In this document: positions 1-6,521 of the stretch, piece by piece
Layout: every line of letters starts with the position of its first letter
Numbering within the stretch: position 1 is the first letter of the stretch
Source of the DNA: DASWIG01 sp965371445
GTDB taxonomy: Bacteria; Acidobacteriota; Thermoanaerobaculia; Multivoradales; J023
Assembly: GCA_965371445.1 (NCBI GenBank)
Contig: CBDUYN010000208.1
Coordinates: 1 to 17,387 of the forward strand
DNA: 17,387 nucleotides
Reading direction: 5' to 3'
Notes under the pieces: model-generated
The model's input: only the letters and a program-made list of their open reading frames with translations
Told to the model about the DNA's origin: nothing
Databases searched by the model: none
Translations under genes and position numbers: made by a program

Positions 1-304
1 CGCCAGGATCGGAGGTGCCGATGGAGGTGGTCGGATTCCGTCGGAATGGGTGGTCGGATTCGTCGGAATACGCATCGGAGCGGCTCGTCGTCTAGGTTGG
101 AGCCCGGCTGGCCGGATCCGGCGCCGGTGAGTCGCTCCGACGCGGCTGTCGGAGCAGGCTCTCACAAAACGAGTCGGCGTTGCTTGGCAGCTGCTTTTCC
201 CAGGGTTCCGCCTCTTCCTGGTCTACGTCGACGCCCACCTTGTCCGCTTCGGCGAGCGAGACGCCAAGACGCAGCAGCGCTCGAGCCTGGCGGCAAAGCG
301 CGCA
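1..304. other. Non-coding or decayed stretch beyond the broken pgi gene
   Basis: No reading frame here looks like a conserved protein. The minus strand should hold the remaining two thirds of glucose-6-phosphate isomerase, but it does not. A minus-strand frame at about 95-300 reads plausibly (acidic, ending in a stop) but has a stop just upstream and no recognisable start, so it may be the tail of another decayed gene. Positions 26-69 hold a short tandem repeat. The stretch is best read as a rearrangement junction or decayed DNA. Confidence 0.4.
26..69. repeat. Short tandem repeat, two units of 21-22 bp
   Basis: Two nearly identical units, 26-47 and 49-69, both read GGTGGTCGGATTC then GTCGGAAT; the first has one extra C. 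Each unit contains the imperfect inverted pair ATTCC/GGAAT in the first copy. No function is evident. It lies at the outer side of the broken pgi gene. Confidence 0.6.
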
Positions 305-913
305 TCAGGTAACAACGAACGAGCTCGCTTCAGCTGTCCGTCCAGGCACCGACAATCGACGAAGTGGCGGGAGACCGCCTCCTCGCCCAGCGACGAGACG
401 AGCCACTCGCGAGAGAGCTTCGGCGACCATCAGCGGGCCGAGGTCGGAGCCGCCGATACCGAGGTTCACGACGTCGGTGATGCGTTCGCCGGCGAAGCCT
501 TTCCAGGTGCCGTCGCCCACCTCGTCGGAGATGCAGCGCATCTTGGCGAGCTCGCCGCGTACCGCCGGCATGACGTCCTCGCCAGCGAAGCGGATCGGCC
601 GTTCGGACCGGTTGCGCAGCGCCACGTGGAGGACGGCTCGCCCCTCGGTCACGTTGATTTTTTCGCCCGCGAACATGCGTTCGATCGCGGCCGGCACGCC
701 GGCTTCCTCGGCGAGACGGACGAGGAGCGCCATCGTCTCCTCGGTGACCCGATTCTTGGAATAGTCGACGAGGAGCTCGCCCGCCTCGAGCGAGAAGCGT
801 TCGAACCGCTCGGAATCCTCGGCGAAGAGGCGCCGCATCGGCAGCTGCGCCATCTCGTTGCGGTGGGCCTGGAGACGCTTGTAGACCGGGTTCTCGGTGA
901 GACTCGTCCTCAT
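305..913 (-). pseudogene. pgi: Glucose-6-phosphate isomerase, N-terminal part only (broken)
   Basis: Glucose-6-phosphate isomerase interconverts glucose-6-phosphate and fructose-6-phosphate in glycolysis and gluconeogenesis in the cytosol. Residues 1 to about 167 match the family closely, including DYSKNR, GEKIN.TE.RAVLHVALRNR and the sugar-phosphate-binding segment VVNLGIGGSDLGP. The family is normally about 520-550 residues. After EAL (near position 412) the similarity stops abruptly and the frame runs as low-complexity Arg/Gly/Pro residues to a stop at 305. The active-site SxT loop and the C-terminal two thirds are missing. The start is the ATG at 913, preceded by a strong ribosome site, AAGGAGGAGA. 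The break could be a true rearrangement or an assembly junction; a nonfunctional fragment is most likely if the assembly is right. Confidence 0.8.
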
Positions 914-992
914 TCTCCTCCTTGCAGGTGCTCCGGCACGGCCTGCCGGCTGCCGCGAAAGATACCACGGGGCGGATCCGGAGGACTTGGGT

Positions 993-998
993 TAGAAT
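993..998 (+). promoter_or_regulatory. Probable -10 element TAGAAT ahead of the TPR gene
   Basis: TAGAAT matches the bacterial -10 consensus in five of six positions. It lies 7 nt before an in-frame ATG at 1006 and 52 nt before the ATG at 1051. No clear -35 is seen. The transcript would begin near 1005, so it either is leaderless from 1006 or has a 45-nt leader to 1051. Confidence 0.4.
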
Positions 999-1050
999 TC
1001 GGCATATGGCCCTCTCTGCACGCCCGCAGAGCCGGGCGGTGAAAGAGACG

Positions 1051-2148
1051 ATGAAGGAAGACTCGAAACGGTGGACGGTGAAGCGAGGCGCGGCGCTCGC
1101 CGCCGTGTCGCTGGCTCTCGCCGCCGCGGTCTTCGCGGCAGGCGGAAAAAAAGGAGCCGTCGAAGACGTCGACATCCTGCGCCTCAGCCCGAACATGGCC
1201 AGCTACCTCGTCAAGCACGTGCGCCGGGGCCAGGATCCGCGGGCCCGCGTCTTGAAGCTCATCGACCTCCTGCTCGGCGAGAAGGGCCTCGACATCGCCT
1301 ACGAGAAGACGGGGACCAAGAGCGCCGTCGAGACCTTCGAGTCGCGAAGCGGCAACTGCCTCTCCTTCACGATCCTCTACGTGGCCATGGCCCGCCACCT
1401 GGGGCTCGACGCCTACTTCCAGGAAGTGTCGGAGGTCTTGAGCTGGCATCGCCGGGGGGAGGTGGTGCTGAGAAACCAGCACATGTTCGTCGAGGTGGAG
1501 GTCCAAAACGGCTACGTTACGGTCGACTTCCTGCCTGGCGCCGACAAGCGCTACCGGCGGGTACGGCGGATCAACGAGGCGCGGGCCCTGGCGCATTTCT
1601 ACAACAACCTCGCCGTCGACACCCTGGCGACGGGCGACGCCAAAGCCTCGATTCCGCTCTTTGAAAAGGCGCTGGAAAAAGACTCGACCTTCGCTCCGGC
1701 CTGGACCAACCTCGGAGCCGCCTACCGGCGCCTGGGAGACCATGCACGGGCCGAGGAGAGTCATCTGAAGGGGATCGAAGCCGACCGCGGCGAGCTGACC
1801 TCGACGGCCAACCTGGCGAGCCTCTACCTCTTCCTGGGGAGGAGCGAGGAGGCCCAGCCGCTGCTCCACCGCGTCGACGAGCACCTCAAGAAAAGCCCCT
1901 TCCATCTCTTCCAACTGGGCATGATAAGCCTCCGCCAAGGCGATGCTTCGCAGGCGGTCCGGCACTTCAGGCAGGCGGTCCGGCGGTTGCCCAAAGAGCC
2001 GGACTTCCACGTCGCCCTGGCCGACGCCTACCGGGCCGCCGACGATCCCGAGGCGGCGCGGGAGAGCCTGCGCCGGGCTCTGGGGCTGACCGACGACGAG
2101 GAGAAGAAGGCGGGGCTCGCCAGAGAGCTTGCGGCGCTCGGAGGGTGA
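1051..2148 (+). CDS. Exported transglutaminase-like and TPR-repeat protein
   Basis: The protein has 365 residues from this start. Residues 1-31 look like a signal peptide or anchor: a basic N-terminus, then the hydrophobic stretch AALAAVSLALAAAVFAAG. Residues about 85-165 resemble a transglutaminase-like fold, with Cys103 in GNCLSFTILYVAMARHLG, His144 in NQHMFVEVE and Asp159 in VDFLPG in the usual Cys-His-Asp order. Residues about 184-350 form several TPR units (for example AWTNLGAAYRRLGDHARAEE). Such proteins usually act at the cell envelope; the substrate is unknown. I chose the ATG at 1051 for its standard signal peptide and weak purine-rich ribosome site (GAAAGAG). An in-frame ATG at 1006, 7 nt after a -10-like TAGAAT, is a real alternative as a leaderless start. 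Confidence 0.8.
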   Translation: MKEDSKRWTVKRGAALAAVSLALAAAVFAAGGKKGAVEDVDILRLSPNMASYLVKHVRRGQDPRARVLKLIDLLLGEKGLDIAYEKTGTKSAVETFESRSGNCLSFTILYVAMARHLGLDAYFQEVSEVLSWHRRGEVVLRNQHMFVEVEVQNGYVTVDFLPGADKRYRRVRRINEARALAHFYNNLAVDTLATGDAKASIPLFEKALEKDSTFAPAWTNLGAAYRRLGDHARAEESHLKGIEADRGELTSTANLASLYLFLGRSEEAQPLLHRVDEHLKKSPFHLFQLGMISLRQGDASQAVRHFRQAVRRLPKEPDFHVALADAYRAADDPEAARESLRRALGLTDDEEKKAGLARELAALGG

Positions 2149-2150
2149 AT

Positions 2151-2179
2151 TTGCCGCGCTCCACGCTTTGGGATACCAT
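2151..2179 (+). promoter_or_regulatory. Promoter ahead of the 59-residue protein
   Basis: TTGCCG (2151-2156) and TACCAT (2174-2179) are separated by exactly 17 nt. The predicted transcription start falls at or next to the GTG at 2186, so the mRNA would be leaderless. The promoter begins directly after the stop codon of the TPR gene. Confidence 0.45.
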
Positions 2180-2185
2180 CGTCCG

Positions 2186-2365
2186 GTGGAAATCGAAATC
2201 CCGCAGGGAACCTACGACCAGATCGTCCGCCAGATCGAAAGCGACTCGAGCCCGGTCGGAATCGACGCCAAGAAGACCCACGTCCTGATCCTCCACCTGC
2301 TGCTCAAGCTCGACGAGCGCCTCACCCGTCTGGAGGAGCAGATGGCCGCGCACACCGACGGCTGA
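2186..2365 (+). CDS. Small hypothetical protein, 59 residues, helical
   Basis: I do not recognise the family. The sequence begins with a short beta-like segment (VEIEIPQGTYDQIVRQI). The second half is strongly helical and amphipathic (LLLKLDERLTRLEEQM), typical of a small coiled-coil or dimerising protein. There is no signal peptide or membrane segment. I chose the GTG at 2186 because it lies 6 nt after the -10 of a well-spaced promoter. In-frame TTG codons at 2129 and 2168 are alternatives; the first would overlap the TPR gene. No Shine-Dalgarno site is visible for any of these starts. Confidence 0.55.
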   Translation: MEIEIPQGTYDQIVRQIESDSSPVGIDAKKTHVLILHLLLKLDERLTRLEEQMAAHTDG

Positions 2366-2457
2366 GTCGGCATGGAGCCGGATCGGATCGGCCGTCCTGG
2401 AAAGTCCTTGCCGTAGACCCTCATTCGGCGGCGAGTCTTCCCTGACGGCTCGACTGA

Positions 2458-2465
2458 TATAGACT
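2458..2465 (+). promoter_or_regulatory. Possible -10 element ahead of the redoxin gene
   Basis: TATAGACT contains both TATAGA and TAGACT, ending 7-9 nt before the ATG at 2473. No ribosome-binding site is present before that ATG, so a leaderless transcript is plausible. No -35 is convincing. Confidence 0.3.
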
Positions 2466-2472
2466 CGCGCTC

Positions 2473-3006
2473 ATGAGCAAAACCCTGAGCGCAACGCTTG
2501 CCACCACCACCTTGCCGGACACCGAAGGAAACCAGGTGCGCCTCGGCTCCCTATGGGAGGCGAGCCCCGCGGTCGTCGTCTTCCTACGCCACTACGGGTG
2601 AATCTTCTGCCGTGAGCACGTCGCGCAGTTGCGCGGCCACGAGGAGGAGATTCACCGGGCAGGAGCCTCGATCGCCGTGATCGGGCTCGGCGATGCCTAC
2701 TACGCGAGGACCTTCAAGGAGGAGACGGGGATCCTCTTCCCCTTGCTCGTCGACGAGGTCCGGCAGGCCTACGCCGTCGCGGACCTCAGGAAGGCCTCCG
2801 TCGGCCACCTGCTGCGGCGCGACAACTTCGCCGCCCGAGCCCACGCCAAGGCGGGCGGACATCGCCAGCACCGGCTGGGCAAGAACCCCTTCCAACTCGG
2901 CGGGAGCTTCGTCTTCGGTCCCGGCGACGTCGACCTCTTCGCGCACGTGAGCGAGACTTTTGGCGACAACGCCTCGCCGCAAGACCTTCTCGTCGCTCTG
3001 CGTTGA
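2473..3006 (+). CDS. PRXL2/SelU-like redoxin with in-frame UGA read as selenocysteine
   Basis: Read through the TGA at 2599-2601, this is one continuous 177-residue protein. Both halves belong to the peroxiredoxin-like 2 branch of the AhpC/TSA family (the branch of eukaryotic SelU/PRXL2A). Residues 1-42 give the N-terminal strand and the LGSLWEASPAVVVFLRHYG segment. Residue 43 is the UGA codon, and IFCREHVAQLRGHEEEI follows, giving a U-x-x-C redox motif exactly where relatives carry C-x-x-C (G-C-F-L-C-R-E-E in human PRXL2A). The rest (VIGLGDAYYARTFKEETGILFPLLVD, then GGSFVFGPG) is typical thioredoxin-fold sequence. A hairpin suited to a bacterial SECIS lies 25 nt after the UGA. The terminal stop is also TGA. 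The likely role is reduction of peroxides or protein thiols in the cytosol; the substrate is unknown. The alternative is a pseudogene made by one TGT/TGC-to-TGA change. Confidence 0.82.
2599..2640 (+). promoter_or_regulatory. UGA selenocysteine codon and candidate bacterial SECIS hairpin
   Basis: The UGA is at 2599-2601. The segment 2620-2637 folds as a 7-bp stem (2620-2626 with 2631-2637, one G-U pair) closed by the four-base loop AGUU at 2627-2630. A second short stem, GUG 2612-2614 with CAC 2638-2640, can form outside an internal loop. Bacterial SECIS elements bind SelB and typically place the apical loop about 16-37 nt after the UGA, with a G early in the loop. Here the gap is 25 nt and the loop has G in second position. 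The fold was drawn by eye. Confidence 0.6.
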
Positions 3007-3025
3007 CGAACCCAGAGTGGATCCA

Positions 3026-4594
3026 CTAACCCCGGGCGTTCTCCCAGGCCGCCCGGTAGCGCTTCTCCAGGCGTTCTCGGCCTCTTACGACCTCGGTTTC
3101 CAGCCAGGCGCGAAACCCGCTCTCCAGCTCTTCGGGCGACATCTCCACGCACTTCAGGAGGTCGGCCCGTGTGCCGACGGCGATGCGTTTGAGGAAGAGC
3201 CGAAAACCGTCGGCGTGCCGGCCGCCGTCGCCGTCGAGAAAGTAGCGGATCAAGGCGACACTGTGGGCATAGGCGTACGACTGTGCTCCCGGCTCATGGA
3301 AGCCCTCCCGATCGAGGCTGAGCAGAAACGTCACCGGTGGAAGCTTCTCGGCCTTCAGGTACTCTCCGAGGAGGAAAAGCCTCGACTCCATGCCCTGGAC
3401 CTCCACCTTGAGGCTGTCGTTCGCCGCGCCGCCGCTCTCCACCGACGAAGAGTCCTCCACCCAGGCGGAGCCGAGGTCTGCCGCCAGCCCTTCCTCGAGC
3501 CAGGGAGGGAGGCTCCTGGCGAGGGCCCGGTGGTTGACGAGGTGGGTGATCTCGTGCGCCAGGGTCCGCGCGAGGTCTTCGCGCGAGCGCCCCTCGGCAA
3601 AGAAGGCGAGGACGCCCCGGCCCGCATGCCCGACTTGGGTGCCCGAGAGGCTGCTCGTGGCTTCGGTGTAGCGCCGGTAGTCGGCTTCCTTGGCAAAGAG
3701 GACCGTGGACCGCGTGGGGTTTCCTTCAGGGAGGCGTCCGTAGCGGGCGAAATACGCCTCCTCGGCGGCGGCGGCGGTGCTGTCGAGAAAGGCCAGAAGC
3801 GTCTCGTCTTCAACGTCGGTGTAGAGATCGTAGGCGCCGACCTTGACCGCAGTCCGGCCGATGCCGAGGATTCGGCGAGCCTTCTTGAGGTTGAAAAAGT
3901 AGCTCGACTTCACCGGCTCGGCCCGATGACGCAGGATGCCCCGGCCGGCCTTGCGCCTCTTGAAGGGTGGCTTCCAGGAGGTGTCGATCCAGCCTTTCCG
4001 GTCGTTGTAGAAGACCTGGGCCCAATTCCCTTCACGCGCCAGGACTGGCAGGTAGGACATCGATTCGAGAAGGAGCTGGACTTCGGCCTCCGGCTGGGCC
4101 GCCGCCAGGATCCGATTCCCAGGCAGGTACCAGACCCAGTCGAGGGCGATGTAGCGCAGCTCGGGCTGCGGGAGGGCCGGCCGGGTGATCGGCGTGCGCA
4201 CCGCGGTCCGGCTCACGGAGGAGCGCGTCTCGACGGCCGAAGGCGGCGGCAGGTGCAACGGACCGGCCCGCGGGGGCGGCGGCGTCACCCCGGCCTTCCC
4301 CTCGCCCTTGCGGGGGGCGCGAGGGGCGATCGGCATGGACGTCAGGTCGATAGGCTCCGTGGGAACCATCTCCACCACGACGACCCTCACGGCCTCCTCC
4401 GACGACGCTTCGACACCGGCGGAGGTCCGCGGCAGGTAGGCCTCCCGGAAACGCCGGGCGAGCTCCCCCACGTAGGGCCATTCCTGGGCCTTCTCCAGCC
4501 ACGGCGACTCGGGGTGGTGCCCCAGGTAGACGAAGCCCCCATAAAGAGCCAGGCCGAGGGCGATACATAGCAGCAGTCCGTCGCCTCGTCTCAT
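3026..4594 (-). CDS. Membrane-anchored SH3-like / HEITH zinc metallopeptidase
   Basis: The protein has 522 residues. Residues 7-25 form one N-terminal membrane helix (LLLCIALGLALYGGFVYLG). A Pro-rich linker runs to about 145. Residues about 160-205 look like a bacterial SH3-type domain (GNWAQVFYNDRKGWID). The C-terminal half is a peptidase-MA-like gluzincin: HEITH at 347-351 supplies two zinc-binding His and the catalytic Glu, and the Glu in WLEEGLA (367-368) is the expected third ligand. The catalytic domain should face the periplasm, probably acting on envelope proteins or cell wall. The ATG at 4594 is chosen because AAAGGTGG precedes it at good spacing; two GTG codons lie just upstream in frame. 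The gene is convergent with the redoxin gene, with stops 19 nt apart. Confidence 0.8.
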   Translation of the reverse strand: MRRGDGLLLCIALGLALYGGFVYLGHHPESPWLEKAQEWPYVGELARRFREAYLPRTSAGVEASSEEAVRVVVVEMVPTEPIDLTSMPIAPRAPRKGEGKAGVTPPPPRAGPLHLPPPSAVETRSSVSRTAVRTPITRPALPQPELRYIALDWVWYLPGNRILAAAQPEAEVQLLLESMSYLPVLAREGNWAQVFYNDRKGWIDTSWKPPFKRRKAGRGILRHRAEPVKSSYFFNLKKARRILGIGRTAVKVGAYDLYTDVEDETLLAFLDSTAAAAEEAYFARYGRLPEGNPTRSTVLFAKEADYRRYTEATSSLSGTQVGHAGRGVLAFFAEGRSREDLARTLAHEITHLVNHRALARSLPPWLEEGLAADLGSAWVEDSSSVESGGAANDSLKVEVQGMESRLFLLGEYLKAEKLPPVTFLLSLDREGFHEPGAQSYAYAHSVALIRYFLDGDGGRHADGFRLFLKRIAVGTRADLLKCVEMSPEELESGFRAWLETEVVRGRERLEKRYRAAWENARG

Positions 4595-4627
4595 CCACAC
4601 CACCTTTGCGCTCCTGTCGAAAAGCCC

Positions 4628-4647
4628 CGTACCTGGGACGGGGTACG
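4628..4647. promoter_or_regulatory. Inverted repeat, possible operator
   Basis: CGTACC (4628-4633) and GGTACG (4642-4647) are exact reverse complements around an 8-nt spacer. The site lies just upstream of the peptidase gene and about 300 bp ahead of the RiPP promoter. It could be an operator for either gene; 6-bp arms are short and could occur by chance. Confidence 0.25.
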
Positions 4648-4937
4648 TCTATCTGGGAATCTCCTCCACCTTACTACGCGCAAACGCCGGCCGAGACGGA
4701 CCATCCATCCGTGTCGCGGCAGCTCCCCTCGGGCTTGGCCGGCTCAAGACGCCGGGACAAGGCGGCCGCAGGTCGACCCACGCGCCTTCTCCGCGCCTGG
4801 CGGCACCCTTCGTACCGAAGACTCCCTCTACCTCAGGCGTCAAGCCGACGACGAGATCGCCCAGCGGGCCTGACTCCTGGGCGAGACGTTGGTCATCAAG
4901 GCGCCACGGCAGATGGGAAAGTCGAGCCGTCGGACCC

Positions 4938-4966
4938 TTGAAAGGCGACTTCCTCCATGTTAAGCT
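4938..4966 (+). promoter_or_regulatory. Probable promoter of the RiPP operon
   Basis: TTGAAA at 4938-4943 is followed after 17 nt by TAAGCT at 4961-4966, with an extended -10 TGT directly before it (4958-4960). The -35 is good and the -10 is weak but supported by the TG extension. Transcription would start near 4973, giving a leader of roughly 24 nt to the TTG start at 4997. Confidence 0.45.
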
Positions 4967-4996
4967 CATCTGGTTTGGAGAAGACGCCGAAAGTGC

Positions 4997-6109
4997 TTGG
5001 AGATCAAGGGTTTGGGAACACGATCCGCTGAACTGGCCTCAACTGTGGGCGAGAAGCCTGTCCGCAGGCCGCAGGAAGAGCTGTCGGTAGACACCGAGTT
5101 CTACTTCCAGTGGCACATCACCGAGCGCTGTAATCGCCGTTGCCGCCATTGCTACCACACGAGCTACGCCTCCGAAGGCGAGCTCGCCGACGAGCAGCTC
5201 TTCGAAGTCGTGGCCCGCCTGGAGGCTGCTCTCGCTGCCTGGGGTCGACGGGGCTCCGTCAGCCTGACGGGCGGCGAGCCGTGGTTGAGAAGACAGGCGG
5301 TCTTCGCCCTTCTCGACCGCTTCGCCGAGGGCGGCCTCATCGATCGGGTGGATCTCCTGACCAATGGCGACCTCCTGAGCGACGCAGATTGTGAGGAGCT
5401 CGCCCGGAGACCATTGCTGAGGCGCATCCAGGTGTCGATGGAGGGAGCCACCGCAGCATGCCACGACGCCATCCGCGGGGAGGGGTCGTTCGAAAAGACC
5501 CTTGAATCAATCGCTCGTATGAAGAAACAGGGTCTCACGGTTGCCGTGATGATGACCGTTTCGCGGCACAACGTGGGTGACGTGGCCTCACTCCTCGGGT
5601 TGCTGCGCGAGTGCGACGTCGATGTCTTCACCGTCGATCGTTTTGTTCCCGAGGGACAGGGAGAGGAGCATCAGAGTTGGCTCCTTTCCCCCGACGAGCT
5701 GCGAACGGCGTATCAGGGAGTCCACCGCTGGGGCTTGGAACACGACCGGCCACGGGTCCTCACCTACCGAACGCTGTACTGTCTGGTGGACGGGCAGTCG
5801 CCCTACGTCGGAGCCATGTGCTCGGTGGGGGTGAATGCGTTGAGCGTCCTCCACGATGGAACCATCTACCCATGCCGGAGGCTGCCGATGGCTCTGGGAA
5901 ACGTCCTGACCGACAGCCTCCATGATATCTGGTACGCTTCGCCTGAGCTCTGGAAGGTTCGAGATCCCTCCAACCTCAAAGGCCGCTGCTCCACTTGCCG
6001 GCTCGTGCCAATCTGCCGCGGCTGCCGGGCCATGGCCCTTGCGGTCCACGGAGACTGGCTGGAAGAGGATCCGCAATGCTGGATGAACGTCGATACCCCT
6101 GTCTCGTAG
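4997..6109 (+). CDS. Radical SAM/SPASM peptide-modifying enzyme
   Basis: The protein has 370 residues. Cys45, Cys49 and Cys52 in CNRRCRHC bind the SAM-cleaving 4Fe-4S cluster, and GGEP at 92-95 is the usual second radical SAM motif. The C-terminal SPASM domain has Cys275, 293, 331, 334, 340, 343 and 361, enough for two auxiliary clusters. Enzymes of this build install thioether or carbon-carbon links in ribosomal peptides or mature quinone-type peptides. It is the first gene of the operon and overlaps the PqqD-type gene, its expected partner, by 34 nt. Possible targets are the four Cys of the nearby precursor. The start is uncertain: TTG at 4997 is the first usable codon after an in-frame stop at 4961; GGAG at 4977-4980 is too far for a good ribosome site, and GTG at 5045 is an alternative. 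Confidence 0.88.
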   Translation: MEIKGLGTRSAELASTVGEKPVRRPQEELSVDTEFYFQWHITERCNRRCRHCYHTSYASEGELADEQLFEVVARLEAALAAWGRRGSVSLTGGEPWLRRQAVFALLDRFAEGGLIDRVDLLTNGDLLSDADCEELARRPLLRRIQVSMEGATAACHDAIRGEGSFEKTLESIARMKKQGLTVAVMMTVSRHNVGDVASLLGLLRECDVDVFTVDRFVPEGQGEEHQSWLLSPDELRTAYQGVHRWGLEHDRPRVLTYRTLYCLVDGQSPYVGAMCSVGVNALSVLHDGTIYPCRRLPMALGNVLTDSLHDIWYASPELWKVRDPSNLKGRCSTCRLVPICRGCRAMALAVHGDWLEEDPQCWMNVDTPVS

Positions 6110-6360
6110 AGGACGTCAGGCTCGTGCATCCGGAGGGCACGGACGAGTTCTTCGTGTACCGGTCGGTCGGGGGAGAACGTTACGAAGTCAATGAGGTGGC
6201 TTTCAAGATGCTCAGCCGCATGGACGGAACCCAGGACACGAAGACGATCTGTGCCGCCGTCGGCAGCGAGTTCAAGGGCGCTGACACGGTGCGTGAAGAC
6301 CTGGAAACCCTGATGAAGGAAATGCTCGCGGAAGGGTGCCTGAAGTTTGGACATGGCTGA
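6076..6360 (+). CDS. PqqD-type RiPP recognition element protein
   Basis: The protein has 94 residues, the typical size of free-standing PqqD homologues. The fold pattern is clear: an N-terminal beta hairpin (CLVEDVRLVHPEGTDEFFVYRS), the hallmark YEVNEVAFKMLSRMDG (36-51), then helices with TICAAVGSEF and VREDLETLMKEMLAEG. PqqD proteins bind the leader of a precursor peptide and deliver it to radical SAM/SPASM enzymes. The ATG at 6076 is preceded by AGAGGA at good spacing and lies inside the 3' end of the radical SAM gene, so the two are probably translated together. The precursor gene starts 29 nt after its stop. Confidence 0.87.
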   Translation: MLDERRYPCLVEDVRLVHPEGTDEFFVYRSVGGERYEVNEVAFKMLSRMDGTQDTKTICAAVGSEFKGADTVREDLETLMKEMLAEGCLKFGHG

Positions 6361-6389
6361 CGGAGCCCGGAGGCGCGCAGGAAGGAAAG

Positions 6390-6521
6390 ATGGAAATGAA
6401 GAAGTACGAAAAACCGTTGTTTCACCACGTGAAGGGTTTTGATTTTACCCCGAAGACGGTAGACTCCGAAGGGCATGTGGTGGTCTGCCGCCAGTGCTCT
6501 GCCTGTCACGGGTGCAGGTAG
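6390..6521 (+). CDS. Cys-rich RiPP precursor peptide, CxxCxxCxxC core
   Basis: The peptide has 43 residues and starts MEMKKYEKPLF, an opening common in leaders of radical SAM-modified peptides. The leader (about 1-31) carries an aromatic stretch, FHHVKGFDF, suited to binding a PqqD domain. The tail has Cys33, Cys36, Cys39 and Cys42, each three apart (CRQCSACHGC), then a final Arg. GGAAGGAAAG precedes the ATG at 6390; the ATG at 6396 is an alternative. The leader region is visibly more AT-rich than the flanking genes. It follows the PqqD gene by 29 nt, and the next gene overlaps its 3' end by 28 nt. The precursor call rests on size, position and composition; the cleavage site and modifications are not known. 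I do not recognise the class. Confidence 0.8.
   Translation: MEMKKYEKPLFHHVKGFDFTPKTVDSEGHVVVCRQCSACHGCR

Larger units (their letters stand above)
4595..4996. other. Divergent intergenic region between peptidase and RiPP operon
   Basis: About 400 bp with no convincing gene; the open frames here have no conserved features or credible starts. It holds the ribosome site of the peptidase gene, a short inverted repeat at 4628-4647 and a likely promoter at 4938-4966. It is the natural place for regulation of the peptide operon. Confidence 0.6.

Noticed and set aside
2498..2680. Separate 60-residue frame within the redoxin region
   Set aside because: It is in another frame, Ser/Arg/Pro-rich and without family features; the frame from 2473 through the UGA explains the region better.
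3016..3027. 12-bp perfect palindrome AGTGGATCCACT between convergent genes
   Set aside because: It has no loop and no T tract, so it is not a credible terminator, and such a short palindrome can arise by chance.
2960..4570. Long plus-strand frame opposite the HEITH peptidase
   Set aside because: It is a shadow frame; the minus strand holds an intact metallopeptidase with a ribosome site, a membrane helix and active-site motifs.
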